From contig NZ_SNZA01000007.1 of assembly GCF_004363305.1 (NCBI RefSeq), positions 1 through 64,000 of the forward strand: 64,000 bases of DNA. Reading direction: 5' to 3'. Origin of the DNA: Marinomonas communis. GTDB taxonomy: Bacteria; Pseudomonadota; Gammaproteobacteria; Pseudomonadales; Marinomonadaceae. Positions 20,455 to 29,124 of the stretch are shown in pieces (the first letter of the stretch is position 1; each line of letters opens with the position of its first letter). The position numbers and the translations under genes were made by a program. Under the pieces are notes generated by a model. That model was not told where the DNA came from. It was given only the letters and a program-made list of their open reading frames with translations, and searched no databases.

Positions 20455-20704
20455 AAGAAAAGGGCAGCCTAAGCTGCCCCGTTTTTGCTCTAGTCCTTTA
20501 AAGCGCTCAGTCCATGAGTGTGCGAATCCATCGCTGTCAGTCCGTAACTTGCCACCTTGGCCTATAACTCTATTCCGTCGAGTTAGTTTGTCCTGTCAAA
20601 ATCCGTCTTCAAGTGATCCAATCACTCTACTCCAGTTATCCCACAAAGCTCCTTGCTTTGCTGCACCTCTATGTGCTGTCTCAATCCTTGAGTTCCCTTT
20701 GGAT
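20455..20704 (-). ncRNA. CsrB/RsmZ-type CsrA-sequestering small RNA, copy B
   Basis: The predicted RNA of about 250 nt runs from the promoter at 20711-20738 to a GGGCAGC/GCTGCCC hairpin (20462-20479) with a TTTTCTTTTT tail. Like copy A it has 13 GGA triplets. Shared blocks include the 5' ATCCAAAGGGA, the AAGCAAGGAGCTTTGTGGGAT hairpin region and the TTTTGACAGGACAAAC segment (TTTTACAGG in A). Individual contexts differ (CATGGACTGA in B against CAAGGATCGA in A) while the motif number is kept, which points to selection on GGA content. Confidence 0.85.
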
Positions 20705-20710
20705 AGGCTA

Positions 20711-20738
20711 AATGTACTCTAATTTTGGCAACTTGCAA
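20711..20738 (-). promoter_or_regulatory. Promoter of sRNA copy B
   Basis: Minus strand TTGCAA (20733-20738), 16-bp spacer, TACATT (20711-20716). Predicted start at about 20704. Confidence 0.7.
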
Positions 20739-20852
20739 CTTACAAAGAAAACCGGAAAACCAGATAAAAACAATATAAATCAATGCGTTGCACTTTTCTC
20801 ATCAGAATTTTTCCGTTAATTCCACTAACATTACCGAAAAGCCTTACAGCCC

Positions 20853-20870
20853 TGTCAGAATCCCCTTACA
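20853..20870 (-). promoter_or_regulatory. GacA/UvrY-type upstream activating box, copy B
   Basis: Minus strand TGTAAG-GGGATT-CTGACA matches 11 of the 12 fixed positions of TGTAAG-N6-CTTACA. It lies about 150 bp upstream of the predicted start, just beyond the 3' end of the EAL-HDOD gene. Confidence 0.72.
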
Positions 20871-20927
20871 AACCTATTGGTCAGGATTAAATTTATCGGC
20901 GTCTTTTTGAGGCTTTGCCAGTCTTTG

Positions 20928-22130
20928 TTAGACCGCTGCGCGGAAGCCTTCTACCCATTTCACAGCTTCAGCGTATGTTTGTGCGAGCGTTTTCATGTCT
21001 TCTTCAGACTTAATCGGACGATTTTTTTCGTAGGCTTCAATCAAGTCGAGGGTGTATCCCACTCTTCCTGACCGTTCTAAGATAGCTCCCGTAAATTCAA
21101 GCGGCAACGGTAACTCAGATAAGATGTCTTCTAAATCCACGCCCACGCACACATCAATCATCGACAACATTCCTGCTAGAAAATAGCGTTCTTGATTTGC
21201 GTATTGTTGAGATTGAGCGAACAGCTCAGCATGCTTAGCGCGGAGCAGAACCTGGGCTTGAAGTACCTCTCGATCTGCAGTCATTTCTGACATTAAGAGT
21301 AAGTTGGTAATGGACTTTAGTTGCTCAGTTCCTATGAGCATGATGGCTAAACGAAGGGAATCAACCGAGGCCACTAAGCCCATCAAAGGGGAATTCAGAT
21401 ATTTTAAAAGCTTGTGCACCAGGCCAATGTCTTGGCTAACGATATTTTCAAGTTCCGCGATCGACATATCATTGGCTTTCATCAAAGAGGCCATTAGCTG
21501 CAACAACGTCATTTGATTAACATTGGATGCCTTTTTAGACAGCGCTTGTGGCTTTTCAAAAAAGTAGCCTTGGTAGTAATCCACTTCTAACAACTTAGCG
21601 AAGTGATAGTCTTCCCACGTCTCAATCTTCTCTGCGATGATTTTGACGTTGTAAGGGCGCAACGCTTCCACTTGCTGATGAAATGCTTCTTTACCCAATG
21701 CCAGCATATCGAGCTTGATGTATTCGGCAATTTCAACAAACGGTGCCAGTTTTGGCTCAAAGACAAAATCATCTAAAGCGATTTTAAAGCCTGCATTGTG
21801 CCAACGTCGTAATGATGCCAGCAATACGGCATCAAAGCCTGCGTCTTCAAGCACTTCAATCACGGTATGATCTTTAGGCAGCGGCACACCACTTGGATTA
21901 ACCAAGTACCCTCGAGGAAAGTTTACAAAGGCTTTGCCAGTACCAACGATATTATGTAATCCAAGATCTAGTAAACACGCGGTGATCACTTGCGCCGTTG
22001 CACCGACTTGGTCATAAACATCCGCATTATTAGCGCGTACATCGCGACGATACAACAGCTCATAACCAAAGGTGGATAGCGAATTATCGACGATTGGTTG
22101 TCGAGCTAGCGCGACATTGTGATACATCAT
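20928..22130 (-). CDS. EAL-HDOD signalling protein
   Basis: The N-terminal EAL-type domain (about 1-200) keeps many core residues: YELLYR for EAL, FVNFPR, EVLED, LDDF, IKLD, AEKIET and YQGYFFEKP. However, loop 6 (normally DFGTGYSS) reads DDFVFEPKLAP, so phosphodiesterase activity is doubtful. A C-terminal HDOD domain (about 205-400) follows. This is the YuxH/CdgJ architecture, whose members act in c-di-GMP or motility control. AGGA ribosome binding site. It directly precedes the two Csr-type RNAs on the same strand; I see no terminator between. Confidence 0.88.
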   Translation of the reverse strand: MMYHNVALARQPIVDNSLSTFGYELLYRRDVRANNADVYDQVGATAQVITACLLDLGLHNIVGTGKAFVNFPRGYLVNPSGVPLPKDHTVIEVLEDAGFDAVLLASLRRWHNAGFKIALDDFVFEPKLAPFVEIAEYIKLDMLALGKEAFHQQVEALRPYNVKIIAEKIETWEDYHFAKLLEVDYYQGYFFEKPQALSKKASNVNQMTLLQLMASLMKANDMSIAELENIVSQDIGLVHKLLKYLNSPLMGLVASVDSLRLAIMLIGTEQLKSITNLLLMSEMTADREVLQAQVLLRAKHAELFAQSQQYANQERYFLAGMLSMIDVCVGVDLEDILSELPLPLEFTGAILERSGRVGYTLDLIEAYEKNRPIKSEEDMKTLAQTYAEAVKWVEGFRAAV

Positions 22131-22290
22131 ATGTCCTAGATACCTTTTAACCGTTCACGGCACTTGTTCAAAGTGTGCATTAATATAGCGTCTATTTACG
22201 CAGTATATTGCCAAATTTCGCTTTGGGCGAGAGCAATAAACTTGGTAACATGAGCGGATAAAGAAAGCAAAATAAATTGTGGGGATACAA

Positions 22291-24135
22291 ATGCCAACAT
22301 ACCGCTCCAAAACTTCCACCGGCGGCCGTAATATGGCCGGTGCTCGCGCCCTATGGCGTGCAACAGGCATGAAGGACGAGGACTTTCATAAACCAATTAT
22401 TGCAGTTGCCAACTCATTCACGCAGTTTGTACCAGGGCACGTACACCTAAAAGACCTTGGACAACTTGTCTGCCGTGAGATCGAAGCAGCGGGCGGTGTA
22501 GCAAAAGAATTTAACACAATTGCTGTGGATGATGGCATTGCCATGGGTCATGACGGCATGCTTTACAGCCTACCATCACGTGACCTTATTGCTGACTCTG
22601 TGGAGTACATGGTCAATGCGCACTGTGCGGATGCACTGGTATGTATTTCTAACTGTGACAAGATCACACCAGGGATGCTAATGGCTGCTCTGCGCTTAAA
22701 CATTCCAGTAATCTTTGTTTCTGGTGGACCAATGGAAGCGGGTAAGACTAAGCTTTCTGAACACAAACTTGACCTTGTTGATGCCATGGTTATCGCGGCA
22801 GATGACAGCGTTTCAGATGAAGTCGTTGCCGAAATCGAACGTTCTGCATGTCCAACATGTGGTTCATGTTCTGGTATGTTCACCGCGAACTCTATGAACT
22901 GTCTAACAGAAGCACTTGGTCTAAGTCTTCCAGGTAACGGTACTGTGGTTGCAACCCACGCTGACCGTGAGCGTCTGTTCCTAGAAGCTGGCCGTCGCAT
23001 CGTTGAAATCACTAAGAACTACTATGAAAAAGACGAAGAGAAGTGGCTACCACGCTCTATCGCGACATTCGAAGCGTTCGAAAACGCAATGACCCTAGAC
23101 ATTGCTATGGGTGGTTCAACTAACACTATCCTGCACTTGCTAGCGATGGCTCGTGAAGCGGGCGTAGACTTTACAATGAAAGACATCGACCGTCTTTCTC
23201 GCAAAGTACCACAGCTATGTAAAGTGGCACCAAACACTCAGAAATACCACATCGAAGACGTACACCGCGCTGGCGGTATCTTTGGTCTACTCGGTGAATT
23301 AAACCGTGCGGGTGCCCTACATAACCAAGTACACACTGTTCACTCTGACACCATGCTTGATGGCCTTAAGAAATGGGACATCATGGACTCACCAACGCCA
23401 GAAGTGGTGGAGTTCTACAAAGCAGGCCCTGGTGGTATCCCAACTCAAGTAGCCTTCAGCCAGTCATGCCGTTGGCCAACACTTGACGGCGACCGTGCGA
23501 ACGGCTGTATCCGCTCTCTTGAAAACGCTTTCTCTCTAGAAGGCGGTCTAGCGGTTCTTTACGGTAACATCGCGCTAGATGGCTGTGTGGTTAAGAGTGC
23601 TGGTGTAGACGAGTCGATCCTTGTATTTGAAGGTCGTGCCCACGTAACAGAATCTCAAGATGAGGCGGTTAGCAACATTTTGGCTGACAAAGTGGAAGCT
23701 GGCGATATCGTAATCGTTCGTTACGAAGGCCCTAAAGGCGGCCCCGGCATGCAAGAAATGCTCTACCCAACGTCTTACATCAAGTCTAAAGGTCTGGGCA
23801 AAGCCTGTGCCCTACTGACTGACGGTCGTTTCTCAGGTGGTACATCTGGCCTATCCATCGGTCACGTTTCTCCAGAAGCGGCTGCGGGTGGCGCTATCGG
23901 TCTAGTAGAAAATGGCGATCGTATCTTGATCGATATCCCTAACCGTTCAATCAACGTATTGCTTTCTGACGAAGAGCTAGCCGCTCGTCGTGCCGCGATG
24001 GAAGCAAAAGGCGCTGCGGCATGGAAACCAGCCGAAGTACGTCCTCGTAAAGTATCGCCAGCTCTAAAAGTCTACGCACACTTTGCAACCAGTGCGGACA
24101 AAGGTGCGGTACGCGATCTAGATCAGCTTGATTAA
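22291..24135 (+). CDS. ilvD: Dihydroxy-acid dehydratase
   Basis: Iron-sulfur enzyme that makes the 2-keto acids of valine and isoleucine. Cluster ligands and signatures are [31 protein letters not shown] and [22 protein letters not shown] 22291 with GGGG 6 nt upstream gives [18 protein letters not shown], which aligns with E. coli IlvD; a GTG four codons upstream is in frame but lacks support. 614 residues against 616 in E. coli. It is a lone gene, away from other ilv genes, as in pseudomonads. Confidence 0.96.
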   Translation: MPTYRSKTSTGGRNMAGARALWRATGMKDEDFHKPIIAVANSFTQFVPGHVHLKDLGQLVCREIEAAGGVAKEFNTIAVDDGIAMGHDGMLYSLPSRDLIADSVEYMVNAHCADALVCISNCDKITPGMLMAALRLNIPVIFVSGGPMEAGKTKLSEHKLDLVDAMVIAADDSVSDEVVAEIERSACPTCGSCSGMFTANSMNCLTEALGLSLPGNGTVVATHADRERLFLEAGRRIVEITKNYYEKDEEKWLPRSIATFEAFENAMTLDIAMGGSTNTILHLLAMAREAGVDFTMKDIDRLSRKVPQLCKVAPNTQKYHIEDVHRAGGIFGLLGELNRAGALHNQVHTVHSDTMLDGLKKWDIMDSPTPEVVEFYKAGPGGIPTQVAFSQSCRWPTLDGDRANGCIRSLENAFSLEGGLAVLYGNIALDGCVVKSAGVDESILVFEGRAHVTESQDEAVSNILADKVEAGDIVIVRYEGPKGGPGMQEMLYPTSYIKSKGLGKACALLTDGRFSGGTSGLSIGHVSPEAAAGGAIGLVENGDRILIDIPNRSINVLLSDEELAARRAAMEAKGAAAWKPAEVRPRKVSPALKVYAHFATSADKGAVRDLDQLD

Positions 24136-24155
24136 TTCATACTGATACCAACCTC

Positions 24156-24189
24156 AAAGCCGTTCCTTAACCTGAGGAACGGCTTTTTT
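24156..24189 (+). terminator. Terminator of ilvD
   Basis: AAAGCCGTTCC and GGAACGGCTTT (24156-24186) form an 11-bp stem, followed by T's. It lies 20 bp past the ilvD stop and 22 bp before rlmJ. Confidence 0.85.
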
Positions 24190-24210
24190 AATGATACTGG
24201 ACACAACACG

Positions 24211-25053
24211 ATGCTAAGTTATCGACACATTTACCATGCCGGCAACCATGCCGATATATTAAAGCACTTGGTTGTGAGCCAAGTTTGCCGACACTTAACC
24301 AAGAAAGACGCACCGTTTTTCTACCTTGATACCCATGCAGGCATTGGTTTATATGAGCTGGCATCAGATCAAGCTCAATTGAATCAAGAATATGACACGG
24401 GGATCAGCCGCTTAATGGAGCGCAGCGACTTGCCTGAGCCTCTTGAGCAATTTGTCGACCTTGTTAAAGACTTAAACCCAGAAGCTAAGCTTAACGTTTA
24501 TCCTGGTAGCCCGATGGTGGTGAATCACTATCTGCGCCAGAAAGATAAACTGCACTTGTGCGAACTGCATCCAAACGACTACCCACTGCTTGCTTCACTT
24601 TTCCCCAAAAAAAGAGTCGCAAATGTGGTAAAAGAGGATGGTTTCCAAGCGGTTAAATCTATGCTGCCACCGCCACAAAAGCGTGGTTTTGTGTTGATGG
24701 ACCCGCCTTATGAAGTCAAAACGGATTACCAGAAGGTAGTAAAAGCACTAGAGGAAGGCCATAAGCGTTTTTCACAAGGCACTTACGCAATATGGTATCC
24801 TGTGTTAAATCGACGCCAAGCAGATCAGTTGCTTAATGCCGTCGAGGCAACCAAAATTAGAAACACATTGTTACTGGAATTAAATATTCGCGGTACAGAA
24901 ACCAAGCGCGGCATGGCTGGCAGTGGCATGATCATTGTTAACCCACCTTGGACACTGGAAAAGGAAGCGGAAACGTTTCTACCGTATTTAAGTGACGTGT
25001 TGGCGGAAGACCAAGACGCCCACTTTCAACTACGCTGGATTACACCAGAGTAA
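24211..25053 (+). CDS. rlmJ: 23S rRNA (adenine(2030)-N6)-methyltransferase RlmJ
   Basis: SAM-dependent methylation of A2030 in 23S rRNA. The N-terminus MLSYRHIYHAGNHADILKH is the family signature, YLDTHAGIG forms the SAM loop and DPPYEVKTDY is the N6-methyltransferase motif IV. 280 residues, identical in length to E. coli RlmJ (YhiR). It follows the ilvD terminator closely, so it needs its own promoter or read-through. Confidence 0.95.
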   Translation: MLSYRHIYHAGNHADILKHLVVSQVCRHLTKKDAPFFYLDTHAGIGLYELASDQAQLNQEYDTGISRLMERSDLPEPLEQFVDLVKDLNPEAKLNVYPGSPMVVNHYLRQKDKLHLCELHPNDYPLLASLFPKKRVANVVKEDGFQAVKSMLPPPQKRGFVLMDPPYEVKTDYQKVVKALEEGHKRFSQGTYAIWYPVLNRRQADQLLNAVEATKIRNTLLLELNIRGTETKRGMAGSGMIIVNPPWTLEKEAETFLPYLSDVLAEDQDAHFQLRWITPE

Positions 25054-25093
25054 CGCTCATAGGCGAGCATGCTGATTTGATAAGGAGCCCAAG

Positions 25094-26317
25094 ATGTCGA
25101 TTCCCTTTCCTACTGCCTTTCACCATATGCCGACACCAGCGTTTGTTGCTGAAGTCAGCAGCGGCGATATCGTAGCAGCCAATGCCAGCCTAGAGCATCT
25201 TTACCTAAACGTTGGAGCGGCTCGACAAAATACTTGGTCAAGCCTTGTCAACGATGCCTCATCGCAGCTTTCCGAGATTGTCACCAAAGTTCAACGGGGG
25301 GAAGTGGAGCGCATCAGTGCACGTCTTGAAGTAGGTGACCGTACATTAAGTGCCGAGATCTCGATTATTGAGCTCGATGACCAGCATATACTGGGTTATA
25401 TCTCGCATACGGAGCACTTGGACTTTAGTGTCGCAGAAAACACCTTGCTTAAGTTCGCACTGACAGAATCCTCGGCAGGTATTTGGATGTGGGAAATCGA
25501 GGGCGATACCATTTCATGCTCTCAGTCCATTGCCTCCTTGTTAGGCTGTTCACTGGAAGAAACGCCTCACAGCGCCGAAGGCTGGCATGATCGTGTTCAC
25601 AAGGACGATCTACCGAAAATGATGCGTACGATACAAGAGCACATCAAGCATAAGCAGCGCTACTACGAAGCCGAATATCGCATTCGACGTGGTAATGATG
25701 AGTACATTTGGGTGCGTGAAAGAGGTCGCACTTACAGCCAAGATGCTAGCGGAAACGTGGCTAAAATCATCGGCTTTATTGAAGACATTAGTCCTCAGAA
25801 AGCGCTAGAGGAGCATCTACGCTCTCAAGCAACCTTTGATGAGCTAACCGGACTTTTAAACCGCGGTGCAGCGTTAACGCACTTCACCAAACAACTTGGC
25901 CTTGCTCGTCGCCAGTATACCCCGCTCACCATGGCCAAAATTGACCTGGATGCGCGTGGCTTACTAGCGGACATGCCTCTAGAGCAGCGCAACACAGCGA
26001 TCCATACGTCTGCTCGCTTTATCTATAAGAAGATACGTGAGGCGGATATTTTAGCTCGTGTCGCTCAAGACAAGCTGTTGTTATTATTGCCAAATACCAG
26101 TTTAAAAGATGCTCAGAAATTAATTAATAGCTTCTTAAAACCAAGCCAAGAAGAGCTAAAAGTATTAGAGTTTTCGGATGCCAGCCACCTTAACCTTTGC
26201 GTTGGCTTAGCCACCTTCCCTGAAGACGGCGAAACCATCGAAGAACTGGCACAAAGTGCTAACTCAGCGGTGGAAAAAGGCCGAACGTCGGGCGTCGCTA
26301 TTTCCATAGCAGAATAA
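25094..26317 (+). CDS. PAS-PAS-GGDEF protein with degenerate active site
   Basis: 407 residues, no membrane segment. A weak N-terminal PAS (about 8-105), a PAS/PAC pair (about 118-233, with YRIRRGNDEYIWVRERGR) and a GGDEF-type domain (about 235-405) beginning FDELTGLLNR. The signature GGDEF is replaced by AQDKL (324-328), so cyclase activity is not expected. The inhibitory-site motif RxxD is kept as READ (315-318), exactly five residues before it. It may therefore bind c-di-GMP as a receptor; this is inference. AAGGAG ribosome binding site, alone in its transcript. Confidence 0.85.
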   Translation: MSIPFPTAFHHMPTPAFVAEVSSGDIVAANASLEHLYLNVGAARQNTWSSLVNDASSQLSEIVTKVQRGEVERISARLEVGDRTLSAEISIIELDDQHILGYISHTEHLDFSVAENTLLKFALTESSAGIWMWEIEGDTISCSQSIASLLGCSLEETPHSAEGWHDRVHKDDLPKMMRTIQEHIKHKQRYYEAEYRIRRGNDEYIWVRERGRTYSQDASGNVAKIIGFIEDISPQKALEEHLRSQATFDELTGLLNRGAALTHFTKQLGLARRQYTPLTMAKIDLDARGLLADMPLEQRNTAIHTSARFIYKKIREADILARVAQDKLLLLLPNTSLKDAQKLINSFLKPSQEELKVLEFSDASHLNLCVGLATFPEDGETIEELAQSANSAVEKGRTSGVAISIAE

Positions 26318-26331
26318 TCCATATCTCAAGC

Positions 26332-26369
26332 CAAACTAAAAAAGGAGCCGTGGCTCCTTTTTTAGTTTG
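26332..26369. terminator. Bidirectional terminator between the GGDEF-like gene and yjbQ
   Basis: An 18-bp perfect stem (CAAACTAAAAAAGGAGCC with its complement) around a GT centre, with T-runs on both strands, between convergent genes. Confidence 0.93.
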
Positions 26370-26370
26370 A

Positions 26371-26799
26371 TTACCAAGATCGTTCACCTTGCAGCGTTAA
26401 TACTATGCTGCGTGCGCCACCATGATTTCGGTGCTCACAAAGGTAAATCCCCTGCCAAATTCCCAAGTTTAAATCCCCATTCGTCACGGGAATATTCAAA
26501 CTTGAACCAAGAATGCTGCTCTTAAGGTGCGCAGGCATGTCGTCGCTCCCCTCGTAAGTGTGCTGATAATAGGGCTCATTCTCCGGCACCGCATGATTAA
26601 AGTAGCTTTCAAAATCAACACGTACCGTAGGATCGGCGTTTTCATTGATGGTCAATGACGCAGAAGAATGCTTAATAAAAACATTCAGCAAGCCTATATC
26701 GAGCTTTCGAAGCTCTGGTAGCTGACGCAAGATCTCGTCCGTGACCAGATGAAAGCCACGCTTACGCGGCGACAGCTTGATCTCTTTTTGCAACCACAT
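26371..26799 (-). CDS. yjbQ: YjbQ family protein (UPF0047)
   Basis: 142 residues with the family core: FIKHSSASLTINENADPTVRVDFE, then GSDDMPAHLKSSILGSSLNIPV and LGIWQGIYLCEHR. The conserved His, Asp and Glu residues line a presumed metal site. Some members complement thiamine-phosphate synthase mutants weakly, but the physiological role is unsettled. It starts 3 bp after the folA stop, so it is co-transcribed with folA. Confidence 0.9.
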   Translation of the reverse strand: MWLQKEIKLSPRKRGFHLVTDEILRQLPELRKLDIGLLNVFIKHSSASLTINENADPTVRVDFESYFNHAVPENEPYYQHTYEGSDDMPAHLKSSILGSSLNIPVTNGDLNLGIWQGIYLCEHRNHGGARSIVLTLQGERSW

Positions 26800-26802
26800 G
26801 GC

Positions 26803-27303
26803 TTAGCCTTTTTGGTAAACACTAAAACGGTAGTCGTAAGGGTTTGGGCCTTCTGCCGCAAACGCTTCTTCGCCTATCTTTTCATAGTTTTCCCAGTTTA
26901 CTTCTGGGAAGAATGCATCGCCTTCGATCTCAGCATCCACATGAGTAATGTAAAGGCGGTCTGCACGCTCTAGAGCAAGTGAGTAGATTTGTGCGCCACC
27001 AATGATCATGACTTCTTCTTGACCATCTACAAGACAAATATCTTCACCCAGTTGAATCGCTGCATCCAAAGAGCTGACAACATCCACGCCTTCAGGCTGG
27101 TAGTCTGGGTTGCGGCTGATGACGATATTACGACGACCTGGAAGCGGCTTACCGATTGACTCAAACGTGTTGCGCCCCATTACAATCGGCTTGCCCATGG
27201 TCGCTTGCTTGAAGTACTTCAGATCATTTGGCAAATGCCAAGGCAAGGAATTATTAACACCGATGACACGGTTAGACGACATAGCAACGATTAGGGATAG
27301 CAT
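26803..27303 (-). CDS. folA: Dihydrofolate reductase
   Basis: NADPH-dependent reduction of dihydrofolate to tetrahydrofolate. Start at ATG 27303 (MLSLIVAMSSNRVIGVNNSLPWHLPNDL) with GGAG 8 nt upstream, giving 166 residues; the nine codons in frame before it lack conservation. The acidic active-site residue is Asp in LPNDLKYF, GRNTFESIG is the cofactor loop, and AEIEGDAFFPEV lies near the end. It is divergent from thyA with 74 bp between, pairing the two enzymes of the thymidylate cycle. Confidence 0.95.
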   Translation of the reverse strand: MLSLIVAMSSNRVIGVNNSLPWHLPNDLKYFKQATMGKPIVMGRNTFESIGKPLPGRRNIVISRNPDYQPEGVDVVSSLDAAIQLGEDICLVDGQEEVMIIGGAQIYSLALERADRLYITHVDAEIEGDAFFPEVNWENYEKIGEEAFAAEGPNPYDYRFSVYQKG

Positions 27304-27377
27304 TCTCACTCCAATACACACTGAGGGCAATTTGATATACTCTGCGCCAATATTATACCGACCATGGACTCAATTGC

Positions 27378-28229
27378 ATGAAACAATATCTGGATCTTTG
27401 TCGTCGCATTATTGACGAAGGCGAATGGGTAGCAAACGAACGCACAGGCAAACGCTGCCTAACCGTGATTAACGCTGACCTAACCTATGATGTCGGTGCT
27501 GGTGAATTCCCATTAGTCACGACTCGAAAAAGCTACTGGAAATCTGCAATTGCCGAAATGATGGGCTATTTACGCGGCTATGATAACGCAGCCGACTTCC
27601 GAGCACTGGGCACTAAAACTTGGGATGCTAACGCCAATGAAAATCAGACGTGGCTAAATAACCCTTATCGCAAAGGCGAAGACGATATGGGGCTTTGCTA
27701 TGGCGCGATTGGTCGTAACTTTCCGAAGCCTGATGGCGGCACGGTCGATCAATTACGTCAAATCGTGGATGATCTATCAAAGGGCGTAGATAACCGTGGC
27801 GAGATCTTCACTTTCTACCATCCTGGCGCACTCCATATGGCTTGCTTACGCCCATGTATGTACAGTCATCACTTCTCCCTTTTGGGCGACACCTTGTATC
27901 TGAACAGCACTCAGCGTAGCTGTGACGTGCCTCTAGGGCTTAACTTCAATATGGTGCAAGTGTATTTCTTGCTCGCCATCATGGCACAAATCACAGGTAA
28001 GAAACCAGGCAAGGCCTATCATAAAATCGTCAACGCACACATCTACGAAGATCAACTTGAGTTAATGCGTGATGTACAGCTTAAGCGCGAGCCACTGGCG
28101 GTGCCGACGTTTAAAATCAATCCAGCTATCAAATCACTGGAAGACTTAGAAACATGGGTAACATTGGATGACTTCGAGTTAGAAGGCTACGAGTTCCATG
28201 ATCCCATCTCTTATCCTTTCACGGTCTAA
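27378..28229 (+). CDS. thyA: Thymidylate synthase
   Basis: Methylates dUMP using methylene-tetrahydrofolate. Substrate motifs [18 protein letters not shown] and [16 protein letters not shown] are clear, and the catalytic Cys lies in [13 protein letters not shown], a diverged form of the usual [21 protein letters not shown] binds the folate side. 283 residues, longer than the 264 of E. coli. A possible promoter, TTGATA-N16-TATACC (27332-27359), would leave a very short leader, so I do not call it. Ends before a strong two-way terminator shared with lgt. Confidence 0.95.
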   Translation: MKQYLDLCRRIIDEGEWVANERTGKRCLTVINADLTYDVGAGEFPLVTTRKSYWKSAIAEMMGYLRGYDNAADFRALGTKTWDANANENQTWLNNPYRKGEDDMGLCYGAIGRNFPKPDGGTVDQLRQIVDDLSKGVDNRGEIFTFYHPGALHMACLRPCMYSHHFSLLGDTLYLNSTQRSCDVPLGLNFNMVQVYFLLAIMAQITGKKPGKAYHKIVNAHIYEDQLELMRDVQLKREPLAVPTFKINPAIKSLEDLETWVTLDDFELEGYEFHDPISYPFTV

Positions 28230-28250
28230 CTGTTACGTCCTGCTAGAAAC

Positions 28251-28281
28251 AACAACGCCGTATCATTGATACGGCGTTGTT
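28251..28281. terminator. Bidirectional terminator between thyA and lgt
   Basis: A 14-bp perfect stem AACAACGCCGTATC with its complement and a 3-nt loop. T-rich tails follow on both sides, between convergent genes. Confidence 0.88.
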
Positions 28282-28304
28282 GTTTTCGAGACAGGCAAAG
28301 TCTT

Positions 28305-29102
28305 TTACTTTTGTGGGTAACGTTGCATTTTGAAACCAAACATCAAAAGCGCGATACCTAATAAAACCATTGGCGTGGATAAAATCTGCCCCTGTGTTAA
28401 CCAGCCAAAGGCTATGTAGCCCAGTTGCGGGTCCGGCTCTCGCACGAATTCCACTAGAATTCGGAAAATGCCGTAGAACAATAAGAACATACCTGATACG
28501 CAGTAACGTGGTTTGGATTTCTGCGAGAAAAACCAAAGTATCGTAAATAGAGCGACGCCTTCTAGCGCAAATTGATAGAGCTGAGATGGGTGACGTGCCA
28601 GCTGAAGCGGATCCGTCGGGAAGATCATCGCCCAAGACACATCAGTCGGTTTCCCCCAAAGTTCAGCGCCAATAAAGTTGCCAAGACGTCCAAGCCCTAG
28701 GCCAATCGGAACAAAGGGTGCGCCAAAATCCAATATATCGATGATGTGCTTTTGGGTTTTACGAGAAAACCACCACATGGCGGCAATAACACCTAATAAC
28801 CCACCGTGGAATGACATCCCACCTTCCCATATACGGAACAGCACCAATGGATTATCAACAAAGGAAGGGAACTGATAAAACAGAATATAGCCGATGCGCC
28901 CACCAAGGATAACTCCCACCGCCCCAAAGAAAATCATGTCACTGACTTGCTCTGGCGTCCAAAGACCATTCGAACGCTTAGCGCGATAAACGCCTAGGTA
29001 ATAAGCGGAAACAAAGCCAATTAAGTACATAAGGCCATACCAATGAATGGCAATAGGGCCGAGCGATACCGCTACCGGATCGATATTTGGATAGGCAATC
29101 AT
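28305..29102 (-). CDS. lgt: Prolipoprotein diacylglyceryl transferase
   Basis: Inner-membrane enzyme that moves diacylglyceryl from phosphatidylglycerol to the lipobox cysteine of prolipoproteins. The Lgt signature GRLGNFIGAELWGKPTD (about 142-158) holds the essential Arg and Asn, and HPSQLYQ follows. About seven membrane helices. 265 residues. Starts 22 bp after ptsP, so it is the third gene of rppH-ptsP-lgt. Confidence 0.95.
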   Translation of the reverse strand: MIAYPNIDPVAVSLGPIAIHWYGLMYLIGFVSAYYLGVYRAKRSNGLWTPEQVSDMIFFGAVGVILGGRIGYILFYQFPSFVDNPLVLFRIWEGGMSFHGGLLGVIAAMWWFSRKTQKHIIDILDFGAPFVPIGLGLGRLGNFIGAELWGKPTDVSWAMIFPTDPLQLARHPSQLYQFALEGVALFTILWFFSQKSKPRYCVSGMFLLFYGIFRILVEFVREPDPQLGYIAFGWLTQGQILSTPMVLLGIALLMFGFKMQRYPQK

Positions 29103-29124
29103 AAAAGTCTAATCGTTGGTTAGG

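Larger units (their letters stand above)
19912..20880 (-). repeat. Diverged tandem duplication of an sRNA gene with its control region
   Basis: Two units of about 540 bp in direct order, reading on the minus strand. Each holds a GacA-like box, about 110 bp of AT-rich DNA, a TTGCAA promoter, an RNA of about 250 nt and a terminator. Long stretches are shared, for instance the complement of CCCACAAAGCTCCTTGCTTT in both, while other parts have drifted. No coding sequence is convincing in this kilobase. Confidence 0.85.

Noticed and set aside
27304..27377. thyA promoter TTGATA-N16-TATACC
   Set aside because: It would start transcription on top of the ribosome binding site, leaving about 12 nt of leader; too doubtful to list.
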